Assembly: GCA_002633005.1 (NCBI GenBank)
Contig: NMRA01000255.1
Span: 104,062-166,061, forward strand
DNA: 62,000 bases
Origin: Phoronis australis
Lineage: Eukaryota > Phoronida > Phoronidae
Direction of reading: 5' to 3'
Part shown: positions 47,501-58,522 of the stretch, piece by piece
How the letters are laid out: each line of letters opens with the position of its first letter
Position numbering within the stretch: the first letter of the stretch is position 1
Program-made: the position numbers and the translations under genes
Notes under the pieces: generated by a model
Told to the model about the DNA's origin: nothing
The model's input: only the letters and a program-made list of their open reading frames with translations
Databases searched by the model: none

Positions 47501-49767
47501 AAATTTGTGACTAAAGTCTTAAGTCACTTTTCAGGGAGCATGCTTCTGGTGTGTTCCGGCATAATTTCATGATTTGCTGCTGCTGTAGCCTTAAACAGTT
47601 GCAGTCTGTCACACAACTAGGTCTAATTGTTCATTGGTTCGCTAATCCATATTACAACAAGCCCACCACATTCACTTACTTGTGACTTTGCATTCCACAA
47701 AAAAAACATTTTGGGCTGTAAACAAGTAGAGTTGGTTGCTGTGAACTTTCGTTGTAGTTAACGTTTCAGACACATACGCTGAGTTTCGTTGTAATGCGAT
47801 TTGGCTGTACTTCACATTCTGTTTCATGTTACCCAGTGATTTAGCGGTGTGGACAGCATGCAATGCACCTCGTACGCTCAAAGCACCATGTTATCAATGC
47901 AAATTGTATGCTCAGAGCACCATCTTATCAATGCAAATGGTACGCTCAGCACCATCTTATCAATGCAAATGGTACGCTCAGAGCACCATCTTATCAATGC
48001 AAGTGGTACGCTCAGAGCACCGTCTTATCAATGCACCTGGTACGCTCAGAGCACCATCTTATCAATACAAATGGTACGCTCAGAGCACCATCTTATCAAA
48101 GCTTAAAAGGATACTAAACCTGTTTTGATGGTTTAGCTAATCCTCGTTCTGTCACTTGCTGATGTAGCATTGGCGTCGATCTGGAACGATAAAAGCAGGA
48201 ATCAGCTAAATACTCATACTCCCTATGTCAGAGATTGGATACTGTTGCCATGTAATTCGCTAAAAGTATAGGTAACGTTTGCCCACTTAGGAGACTTTGG
48301 AAAGAGTTTTCAAAATGTCCTCCAAACTTCTGAGATGTGTCGGGAGGTTTCAGTGCTATATTTTGTTTTAGAGAATTGCATAGATTAGTCATTTTTAATA
48401 TCTGATAATAGGGCAAAACAGGGTTTGGTATCCTTTTAATTGCAACGTACCTTTGCAATTTACGCATTTAACAAAATTTTCATCCATAACCATTCTTGAG
48501 TGTACATCTGTGTGTGCTGCGAATTCTAGACTCAATCAGCAGTGCTGCCGACCTAAAGAAAGCACGGCGTGCGTCAAAGACGGCGAAGCAGGAGATCAAG
48601 ACAGAGGATGATCCTGAACCAGAACCGGGCTCGAGTGAGTGGTGGTACTACCACAGCGATGACGACAAGTGTGCCGCCCCCACCTGTCGAAGACCTGGTC
48701 AGAATGAAGTGATTGACTGGGTCAGTACCACAGCCAGAATGGCTTTGGATAGTCTAATTTATTATGACTAGTGTAAATACTGCTAGGTCCTGTTCGTTAA
48801 AACTGTTATAAGCTTGGCTTCTATAAAAAGTAACTTCCGAGTTGAACAACTCACTGTAACAGTTATAAAACATTCCTTACTCGAGGTGATTTCTGGAGTT
48901 GTGAAGAACTGCCAATTTGTCATTGGTTGAGTCCAGGCTCAACAAGTTGGATTGTCATGACAGGTTGATTGAATGCAGGGAATTGTCACTTTTGTCTGGT
49001 CCCAGACGTCACTTTTCATCTGAGTAAGGGACAAGTTGGGATCTGGTTCGCATTCCATAGACCAAGTTACTAGTGATAAAAAGAAGACCTCGCAAAATCA
49101 AGCAAGCAATTCACGAGTATGCTTTTATGGGAATTTACTAGCCTATGCTAGCAAAATGGCAGCCATTGAAATGATTGGTAGATGAGGTAGGAATGTTGCA
49201 TTATGGGATAAATTATGGGATGTAATTCACTGTTTCCAATCCATAAGCAAAGAATTTTTTGCCACGGGTGTTAGCTATCATCTTGTGTTCTAAGGAACCC
49301 GGCCAAGTCTTCTAACGGCATGTGGTCTAATTCAAAGTTTGTTTTGGGTAGAAAATGGATTTACTACAGATTTTGATTCATAAAGCAGTGCCAGAAATGG
49401 CACAGTTGTTCTGTTGCAATGTTTCATTACCATAAGGGGCTACCATCCTCAGATCTGTGAGCCTGAGAATGGTGATTTATGTTTTTGTACAAACATGCAT
49501 GCAGCCTATACTGTGTCAAAAATGAGTAGACTGGCTTTGCTTTTTGTTTTCCACGATCTTGCATTTTCGTGAGTTTTTCGGCATGCGGAAGGCAAGCCTG
49601 CCAGCTGCCTCTTAGCTTGTTATAATAGTTTATTGTTTTACCCACAGGTGGCGTGTGATGACTGCGATCAATGGTGGCACACTTCATGTGCGGGCGTAAC
49701 ATCAGCACAGATTAAAAAGAAGTCCTTCCAGTATCACTGTGGCTGCAAGAAAAAGAAGAAAAACTGA
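38593..49767 (+). CDS. TCF19: TCF19-like protein: N-terminal FHA domain, C-terminal PHD finger
   Basis: Eight exons: 38593-38675, 39807-39993, 42680-42796, 43438-43735, 45361-45444, 46128-46241, 48530-48720, 49648-49767 (TGA). They join in frame to 397 residues. FHA domain about 6-129, spread over three exons, with phosphopeptide-pocket residues G37-R38, S56-R-R-H59 and N82-G83-T84. A Ser-rich acidic linker follows, with poly-Ser blocks and basic nuclear-signal candidates (HKKRK about 192-196, RRKK near 291). PHD finger about 341-391: C342, C347, C361, C364, H369, C372, C389, C391; a poly-Lys end. FHA followed by PHD is the TCF19 architecture. The last ligand pair is spaced C-G-C, not C-x2-C. 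TCF19 is a nuclear histone-reading cell-cycle regulator in mammals; the same role here is inferred. Introns hold a foldback MITE, a minisatellite and a TTAA MITE. Confidence 0.93.
38905..39197. mobile_element. Foldback MITE family 3, partial copy 2
   Basis: One arm plus the centre of the 37449 element: agacagtgaccaccatctct, ggtgtagctcctgttgg, ccggaagctttttggtgaat, taattccttccagctcgaa, gagcagtccctcgtccagtt. The second arm is missing. It sits in intron 1 of the TCF19-like gene, inverted relative to much of copy 1. Confidence 0.75.
41731..41772. repeat. (TG)n microsatellite with TGCG variants
   Basis: Alternating tg with cg interruptions (tgtgtgtgcgtgcgtgtgtg) in a TCF19-like intron. Confidence 0.95.
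47868..48099. repeat. 34-bp minisatellite, about seven units
   Basis: Unit pattern: cagagcaccatcttatcaat followed by gcaaatggtacgct. The first unit is diverged (cctcgtacgctcaaagcacc), one unit lost 2 bp (ctcagcacc), and others carry point changes (gcaagtgg, gcacctgg, atacaaatgg). Because 34 is not a multiple of 3 it is open in all three plus-strand frames, giving repetitive frames up to 100 codons that are not genes. In the TCF19-like intron 46242-48529. Confidence 0.95.
48103..48439 (-). mobile_element. TTAA-flanked MITE (family 2, copy 2)
   Basis: TTAA|AAGGATACTAAACC at the left and GGTTTGGTATCCTT|TTAA at the right, both target duplications intact. Opposite orientation to copy 1, judged from the shared inner block aatcctcgttctgtcac. 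It begins 3 bp after the minisatellite. Confidence 0.88.
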
Positions 49768-52644
49768 ACTTTCCATGTGGACTATTGTGTAAAGCTGGGA
49801 ATTAAGTTATGTATTCTGATGAAGTTATGCATGCATCAAGTAACATTTGGATGTTGTTCCTCACTGTTTTTTGACAGGACAAAGTTGTCACTCTCTACAT
49901 ATTCATAATATCGAGGAGTCCTAGTACAGAATTATACGTTGCGGCTAGGCTGGTGACACAATGAATGAGGAACTTGAAATGTGTTATGTGGCGCTGGTGA
50001 AACAATGATCCCATCTCTTGAAATGCACCCATTCAGGCTACATGCTATACTTGACCTATCATTTCCCACTTACAGCTGAGCAGCTTTCAGTTCTCAGTGT
50101 ATTCAGACGGCAAAAAGGGATCCCTTTCTCCATCTACCCCACTAAGTGAATATCAAATAGCTTATTAGCTGGTTTCATAAAAAATTATCAGAGATCAAAT
50201 CCATAACCACAGAGAACTGGACCTCTAATTCCACTCCAAAATAGTATTGAGGCGGGGGGGGGAATTAGTGACGGAAAATATTGAAAAATTGACAAATTAC
50301 TGGTATATAATTCAAAGAAACCGTAATCTGGTAGTGGGAGCTGGTGGCCCACATTATTTATGAATCCGCCCGTTAGGTTATCTCTTTCCACGAAACACCT
50401 GCTGTGTATGGGCTGATCACTTGCGGATAGCTATGAAACACGTGGGCTTGGATCAACGTTTAGGTGATCTCTGCATGTATTTTTCATCTTTTGTGATTTA
50501 ATGTTGTCTTCGTGTACTTTACCGCATGGGCTAACGTGAAATTAGACTTCAAATTTTCTCAAAGTAACATTCTTGTCTGAAATTCTGATTATTGTGGAAC
50601 ACTTACTTTGGTACACGTATGTAAAACTGCAAAGTTCTCGTACTGCTAACAAGCTGAATGCTATTTTGGAAGGAGCTTTGTAGGAACCGTAAGGCATGTA
50701 CCTCACAACTAGTGCTAAATTTCTCTGTGCCATCGACTTCTTGTTGACGAGTTATTGCTGTTCTGTTGCGAAAGATGCGTGTTCAGAGCCGTAGCTTCTG
50801 TAAACACATACGCTTGTGCAAAGTAAAAATTGAGAAGTGCTGTGTTTGGATCTCTGCTAGTGTTCCTAGTGAGGTAAATGTCTTCGCATCTATTCAGTTG
50901 ATATGTTGCTGTAGTACAGGACACATCAGCTGTAGTACAGGACACATCAGCTGTAACCGGACGAAATACTGTTTCCCCGTCATTACTTTTGATTTTGTTT
51001 CGTGCAAACATGGTTCAGTACTAATACACTATTAGGGCAAAATCCTAACTGCAGAAAAATAATTCATCTTGCTTACTTTGCACAGTAAATTCCTTGTCAA
51101 GACTGATAGCTAATGTGATGGTGAATTCCATTTGTGCCAGCCATCACTTGGGGTCTTTTACAGTCGCTTTGTCCAGTTGCCTTTGACGTGTTCTATAAGT
51201 GTAGATTAGTATAGCTTTATTTATCTACTTATGGATTTGTACCTACCAAGAAGACGAGGCCACTACACCCTGTTACTGATACCTGTCAAAACTCCATCAA
51301 GACTTTACTTACTTTTCCCGCTAACTTTTCTTAGTCATCAGCATCTGAAGTCTCGCTTGAGGGCTGTCTAGTCATGGAATTAAACTCCAGATGGCATTGT
51401 TGATTCATGTGTTGCATGTCGCAATCTCTAGTGATTACTCCTGGAGTGAGTTTTAACTTTTCGCTCTTAAGGGGGAGTGTTGCCACTCTGCAGTTTTATT
51501 CACCTATGTTGGGTTGGCATTTTAAGGCTGGGATCTAAGCTTTCAGACTAACTGAAATTCCCCAAGTGGGCCGTGCTGAGGGTCAGTGTGAAAGAGATAT
51601 GTGTGATAAATGCTTGTCATCAACAGGTTTGTTCAATAAGTGCAACGTAACAGGCAATAGTATACTACCATTGTTATTCAGTGTGCAACTTTGATGAAAA
51701 CTAACCCAGGGCCCAAGACCGCTGACTTTGCTCAATGAAATTCGAACTCCATCTTTCTTGTTTGTTTTCAAGTCCTGAGCTGTTTGGTGGTTTAGGGCCC
51801 CTGGTCTTTTCCAGTAAAAGTTTTAAAGTGGTATATCAAGCAATTTATTTGAGGAGCTGTGTATTGTGGTTATTATTATCTCCGTGTAGATAATGTTGGT
51901 CCGTTTTACAAAGTGAATGGTTGTTATCTGTTTATACAGCTAATTATTATGCTGCGTTGTAACTGAACTTGCACAGGTTCCTGTTCAGTATTTTCTGGTA
52001 AAATTAATACCTTTATAACTGATAGAATTTAATCATTGGTAGAAATGTAAGAAACAGCAGGGTGAATTCCGACTCGGATGAAATGTTGTGTTGTTATTTT
52101 TATTCGGCAAGGGTTACATGTTGTGCTAAGGAATAACATCTGTGTCTGTTGGTTGTTTAATGTTTAACTTCCTGTTATGTAGAAAAGGTTTGTAATTACT
52201 GCAAGATGTCATGGTGACTGATGGGAGTGCATACATTGAAACATCGAGAAATCATGAGATTCACAAATGGTTATTTTGACTGAGAGTTCACACTAGTCAT
52301 TGAAATGCAGTAACTGATCTCGCCCTGTTAACTGTTTGTGGTGTAGCGCTGACCTATTGCTTTTGAACTGTATTAAGTTGCTGTATTCTTTCTTTGGCAT
52401 CTGCAAATATTCTGTAAAACTAGCAATTTGAAAACAGCTGTTGTGTCGTCTGATATTAGACAGAAGATGACCAGCTGTATGCTTCTGGACGTCTGCTCAT
52501 TTTCCGTCTGCCATCAGCACCAGACTACCGGTTGCTACTAGGTTCATGTGTAATCTTTTGTAGAGTGGTTGTTGGCCTCATTAGACTAGAAAGTGTATTC
52601 CATTTGTGATTTTACTTGGTTTCTTGTTGCGTTTTAAATTTGAC
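49768..52644 (+). other. Downstream region of the TCF19-like gene, probable 3' UTR in its first part
   Basis: No canonical AATAAA was seen in this stretch; the first variant I noticed is ATTAAA at about 51379-51384. No other gene was recognised. A poly-G run lies at 50254-50262, and a 21-bp tandem duplication at 50908-50949 (gctgtagtacaggacacatc). Minus-strand frames here are short. Confidence 0.4.
50908..50949. repeat. Perfect 21-bp tandem duplication
   Basis: gctgtagtacaggacacatc plus a, twice in succession with no mismatch. Confidence 0.92.
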
Positions 52645-53828
52645 TTAAAAGGATACCAAACCCTGTTTTGGCATATTCAAAGATATTTTCACTGCCATGT
52701 AAATCTCTGGAACAAAATAAGGCCAAAAATGCATATTTTATTCTGGTTTGTGCCCAACTCATTTTACAAATTGAGCCTCACTGCTTAAAGAAAAAAGTTC
52801 TCCAACTTCTTTCAAGAGCCACACAAACGCTATAATTAAGGTTTGCCACATTGGACAGGAGCAGCTGCAGCTCCATGGTGTGCTGCGAATGGCTAAAGTA
52901 AGTTGACTACTGGCTGATATACACCAGCACCGCTATCTGAATTTGTAAGTTTCGACTTAAAAATTTCATGTCTGTGTTAGGACCTTCCTCGAGAATAATA
53001 GAGATTTTTAGGAAAATGCCACTTGATTAGAAGCGTCTGGGCATTATTTTCATGCAGGCACTTAATTTCTGAGATTGTCAAGAATTTTAGAAATAGAAGT
53101 CCATGTGTTTACAAGTAATATTGAAAAAGATTTTTAAGGTTATGTAGGACCTTATTGACAAGTCGGCGCATTTAGGCAAATATCTACAAAGCATAGATTT
53201 TAACTCAGTAAAAATATATATATGTGAAAGTAGATAGCCTATAGAATTTGATTTTTGACTTATTACCAATCCGCGTTAATTGGGTCACGTGACCACGTAC
53301 ATTTTTGTAGTAAAACTTAACAAAGAAGAAAACGGTGTACATTGATAGCAAAACAACAATAACGTGATCAAATTTCGGTCGATATAATCGTTCATGATGA
53401 GATCTCAAAAACGCTGTCGTGGCTGTTTTAGAGAATTTCTGCTATTTTATTTTTTCGTGAAAATCATATAAGTCCCTATTTTTGATAGCCCCTCATGCAA
53501 AAGTGGAACATTTAAAACCCAATTCCTGACAGCGTCTTGGTGAGTAGTGCATAGAGCATAATATCTGAAAGTTTGATACATGGAATGTAATCTATTTCTG
53601 ATGTATTATGATGTTCCGAATTAAGCCAAATTTGGACATTTTTCTAGTGTCCTAGTTAGCCTTACGGGATTGATCGTACGGTAAAAGAAGGTGCGGAAAA
53701 AGACTTCCCTTCTCGAACTACATGTTCCACTTTGTGATTCAACGAGGAATAGTTGATTTGGTTATCTGTATGGCAGTTGGTCTATGTTGGGTGTGAAATT
53801 ACCAACTCGGGATTTAGTATCCTTTTTG
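52645..53828. mobile_element. Larger TTAA element (family 2, copy 3)
   Basis: Left end TTAA|AAGGATACCAAACC; right end GGGATTTAGTATCCTT followed by TTTG, a degraded TTAA. About 1.18 kb, several times longer than copies 1 and 2. It has no long open frame, so it is not an autonomous source. The outer match is clear; whether 53828 is the true partner end is an inference. Confidence 0.65.
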
Positions 53829-56800
53829 AAATAAAACGAACGTTATCAATTTAAACTAATTATGTAGTATCCGTTATATCACCAAACCTGTAGATATGTG
53901 CTAGGTGCTTGCCCGTCTTTTAGACTTTGTGTTTAGAGGTGGACTGCGTGTTGACACGCCAGTCTAACTCGAATCTGCGGCGTAGTATATGCTGTTGAGA
54001 GGATGCTTATCAATATACCTCAAGTTATTTAGGATGGAAGCATCTCCTTTGTGTTTCAAGAAAATTTTGTGTGCTCTATTGAGATTCCGAAATTGTCATA
54101 GCTTTAAGGTTGGAATCGTCTGGTGCTGACTTGGATTAGTAACCATAATGTACTCGAATGCAGAATAACTCATATCTTCAGTTCATACTGATCAAGAGTG
54201 GCCAATGCTAAAAATCTGCAGTTCTCTCGAGTTTGAGTTCGGAGATTAGACCTTTTGCCTGACTGGTTAAGCGAAAAAAACATTTGGCATAATCGGTGAC
54301 GTTTTGTGTGGTAAGTAATGAGGAAGTTGCAAGTTGGAACTGTTTCGTGAAAAGTGACGTAAGAGTTTGGTCGTAAGCGCCACACAGCTACTTACGAATA
54401 GTAATGAAATCCCGCTTGAACATTGCAAAGTTTCTTGGAATATAAACATAATTGCTAAGTAGTGGGATTATTTTTGTAAATTATTTCTGCAGTGTGATAT
54501 ACTCATAATTATTTGGCTAAAACTTTTGAAGGAACCGTGAAGTGGGCCCTTTAACCTTGACCAAATTTGTGTACTGAACCCTTACGTCAATTTTCGAGAA
54601 AAAGCGAGGTCCTAGGTGGAAAAAAAATGATATCTTAAAGAGCATTGCGTCGTATGGAAGGCTACTGGTAGTGTTCTTATGGAATTCACACCTCTTTCTT
54701 TGACGTCATTCTAACTGGTCTGCCGGAAATGCGTTTGTGCCGTTTCAGCTGAGTTGTTGATACGAATTGTGATTGGTCGGTAAAATTTTGGCATAAAAGT
54801 GTATTTCTTCGTTTTTGGTTTAGTTTCAAGTTACGGGGGGCAATTGATGTTTTAGTGCAAGATTTTCTGTTCTCATCCGTTGTCTGTACAGAAAAATTCG
54901 CATAAGTTGCAGGCATAAATTTGATTTTCGCTTGTGACTGGACTTGCATGATCATTAGGAGTCCATGCTCTGGCGAAACCTTTAGCGGTACGGTTAGTTT
55001 ACTTTCATAATTTATGCACTCGACTACAACTTATGCGAATTTCTACTGCCATTATGTTAGTATTCTCGGTGTTCGAAAATTCATGCTAGTGTAATGTACA
55101 GTTCTTGTAAAAAATAATAAATTTTCACAAATAGATATAGGTCGGTTTTGTTTCCATATCTCGACGTCACGAAAGTTTGGGTCTGTGAGACTTTACCTTG
55201 TGCAAAGGTTTATTCGAGCAATTTGCAGCCATTGCGCGCTTGGGTGGTTTTCCTCTTGGGTAACGTCTCAGTCTGGTTATTCAGAATTAGTGGTAATAGG
55301 GGGCGAGAAATTGACAGATTTCCTCTCATTCAAATTTCAATACACACTTTCACTGCTGTCTGCATTAAGACCACTCTGGTAGGGGCCGGGTGGCGCATAC
55401 ACGAGTCGCTCGCAAGTTTAGCACTAGGCGGTTTCTACATCTGTTGTAGAACTGTAAATGTATTAATAGCCAGAAAGATATTGCCAGTGGTCCTCGGTAT
55501 TTCCAATCCATTTCTCTTTCGTGTTCAACGCGGCTACGGTCCACTTCCGGCGTCGGTCCTCCGTTCATGAGAAACTGAAACATAAAACGGTGAAAAAGGG
55601 TGACATTTTAGAAAACAGTATCTGCATTTTTCAGATCTGATCTTAAACGTTTGAGTAAAATGGCTATGTGAAACTTGATTTTTGGTCAGATCTATGAATC
55701 GTGACCGAAGTTTTACCTTCCAAGTCAAAAACGTGTTTGGTAAAATTTTGATGGCTCAGAGAACACATAAGTAGTCAAAGCATGCATGTAACTTTCAGGA
55801 TGTTTATAGCTGAAAGGCACCATGCCTTTTGGCTCTGGTGTTATTCTTGTTACTGGTATAAGGTCATTGGTATACTAGTCACCTAAGTCCTTTCAAAAAG
55901 GTTCAAACAAAGTCAACACCCTGGAAGCGAAGATCCAACATGAATTCAGGTGAAATCTACACGTGAGAAAAAGTGTAGGTGAAAGGTATGAAATCATATT
56001 ATTGATGGGTACACTGAAAATTTTACAAGTCCACAAAAGCCCCAAAGACCAACAGTTCGAAAGCAAAGTGTTAGAAATTTGACAACGCAGCTTCTAGATT
56101 TTGAGCGAAATATTCCGGGAAATATATGTACGGCGTGCTGCCTGCCTTGTTTGAAACTATTTCATGGAAGCGCCAGTTCATCCTCTGGAAAAGATCCAAA
56201 CAAAGCTCTGCAATGTGCACCAGACTGTCGCTTTATGTTACATTTTCAAATTAGGTTTACTGCCACTAAAAATTAGCAGCTCAGATGTTATTGACTTTGA
56301 ATCACTGCATTCTGGTCATGCAGATCTAAGAACTTGTTCCAAACTAACTAGCTCCCCTCCTTGACGGATTCGTTAACCTTCTGATAGGGCAATTTTAAAA
56401 ACACTGAATTTCAGTTGTCCGGCGTATTAGGACTTGAAAACCTTCAGAGAGTCGAGATGTACCTTATTCATACTAATAAAGTATATAACCCTAGAAATAT
56501 TAGCTTACCATATGATCTGAATTGAAAAATAAAAGTGAGAATGAGTGTGGGCAGAAGGATTCCAAGTACACGTACAACAGGCGTGCGTTCAGTAGACCCT
56601 AGGACCTACGCTAGGACCTAGCTAAAACCTAGTCCAAGTCACGTGTTCTTATTCAAAGTACATGGCAAAATCTCACGTATTCTCGCGAAGTCTTGCTGTT
56701 TAGCGCGGTCCTAGCGTTACTGAACGGAGGCAAGGCTGCCGCCACTGCTATCGCCGCTAGATGTCAGAATTTTCATTGACCTTGACCTGTATTGGACGTC

Positions 56801-56961
56801 CACTTTTCATTTCGGTTTACTTAGATTTGGAGTTCTTCAAAGGTCGATGAAAATTATAACAATTCTCTGTGATGTGAGTGATCGAATGCACGTGTTATCA
56901 GGGTTGAGTACACTTAATATTAGCCTCCGATTTGCCCAGTGTAGGACAACAGATGAGGCCT
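53829..56961. other. Intergenic; possible 5' region of the arrestin-like gene
   Basis: Contains a 16-bp inverted pair (aattcgcataagttg near 54895 and caacttatgcgaatt near 55028). A CpG-bearing stretch at about 55380-55570 includes an ETS-like site (acttccgg) near 55543. Another GC-richer patch with repeated cctagg/cctagc words lies at 56595-56800. Either could be a promoter for the downstream arrestin-like gene. The 140-codon frame at 55148-55570 has no family resemblance. Confidence 0.35.
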
Positions 56962-57988
56962 TATACAGTGCCAGTCTGTCTCGACTGGCCACCACTACGG
57001 CGTAGCGCAGGCTACGTCGTACTCGTAGGCGGAGGAACGGTGTTGAAGTTTCTATGGTAGCTAGGTTCATTCGCATCGGAAGCTTTTCGACGAATTATAC
57101 CTCACACTGATTAAAGAATCAAAGTCACGTTGTTATAAGCACAGGCGTGCTCAGCAAGTACCTTTCGCGCATTCAGGGACACCTTAGATAGATTGCTTAG
57201 AACTGGGCCGTCGATATCTTCAATTCCGAGTCCTTCCAACTATAACAAATACTCCCGTAATTGAACTGTTTTTTCATTCAATTGCCCAAATCGGTAACTG
57301 GCCATTTTTTCACAGCACCCGCCAGGTGGTAGACCAACCCTTAAACAGACTGTAGCCGGTAAACCAGCCAGGCTGAATCCAAACAATCTGTTTGAACTGA
57401 TTGGCTAAACGATGTGATGCCTGGTGAGTGGTGAGCATGGCTGTGTGCATGGCGATATTTGTTGATATCACATCACTCAGATCAGCGGGCGACCTGTCGA
57501 ATGTTTAGCCCATGACCACTTCCCTTGTTATGCTGCCAGATGTGTGACACCAAGTTTGACCCTTTTGTAGTAGTTTGTGACAGATTTGCAAACAAATATG
57601 GGCAATACTAGTATCAATCACTCACATGGGTCTTGGATTCAAATAACTAGTTTGATGCTAGACAGTACAGTCATCTCATGTGACCGCAATACAAAATGTC
57701 ATATTTTCTGGTGCGAACAGTGTAAAAATGGCCAATTGTTGGTTTAGGCAACTGAACGAAGGACTGTTCGAAAGAAGTTTGGTTGCAGGAGAATTTTTAT
57801 TCGACCTAGGAAGAGTTAAGGACAGCAACGGCTTCCTTAGGTCTGCTATGCACAAAAGGTACAACGACATGATTTTGACTTGATTTTTAATCAGTGTGAG
57901 GCATAATTCTCCGAAACATTTTCAGTGTATGGAGAGCTTATGGGATGGCCATCATCTCTACTGCGTCCAGTTGAGATGGTACTGTCTA
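56962..57988. mobile_element. Foldback MITE family 3, copy 3 (long version)
   Basis: Left arm with cggaagcttttcgacgaatt, aaatactcccgtaattgaac and aaatcggtaactggccattt; right arm in reverse with ggcaactgaacgaaggactg, agtgtgaggcataattctcc and a terminal ggtactgtctag. About 1 kb, with more internal sequence than copy 1, yet no transposase. The 67-codon frame at 57680-57883 is part of the right arm. Confidence 0.7.
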
Positions 57989-58092
57989 GTTTGATGCCTG
58001 TTATTTGGTAGAGAAAACTCAAAATGTAGACTCATGTAAGTTACTATTTCCCAAATATGCTTGGTAATGGCTGTGGTATTGGTAGATCTGTG

Positions 58093-58145
58093 AGACAAAA
58101 GCCATTGAAGGAACCATTTAGACAAAAGCCATTGAAGGTACCATG
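58093..58145. repeat. 27-bp tandem duplication
   Basis: agacaaaagccattgaagg followed by aaccattt, then the same unit with one change (gtaccatg). About 380 bp before the arrestin-like start. Confidence 0.9.
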
Positions 58146-58522
58146 TCCAAGTTGACCAGTTGACCTCGTTAGTTACGAATGGTCATTGTTTTACCGACGA
58201 CAGTTGGTCTAGCAATCCTACTAATATTTGGTACACTGGAGTGTATTTCGATACCACTGATACACCAGACTGGAAAAAAATTGTGTATATGGATTATTTT
58301 TAAAACCTTCTCTTCTAAAGATGCTAACCTAGACGGTTGTCTGTTGTGAGACATTTTTGTACCTCACAGGGTAATAGAGTTTATGATCACGACTGGTAAA
58401 AGCCAATTTTACTTTATTACTGTTTGTCTGCTCACTGGGATGAGAGACCAAGAACGCTTGGTGCATTAATGCCTGATCATCCACACTTTAAAGTTATTTT
58501 TTTTCCAGGGACGACTGTTGAA

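Noticed and set aside
47826-48128. Repetitive 84-100-codon frames in three phases
   Set aside because: By-products of a 34-bp minisatellite, which is open in all forward frames.
55148-55570. 140-codon plus-strand frame
   Set aside because: No domain; lies in a GC-richer patch where stops are rarer, better explained as promoter DNA or chance.
57680-57883. 67-codon frame before the arrestin-like gene
   Set aside because: Falls inside the right arm of a foldback MITE that recurs elsewhere without an open frame.
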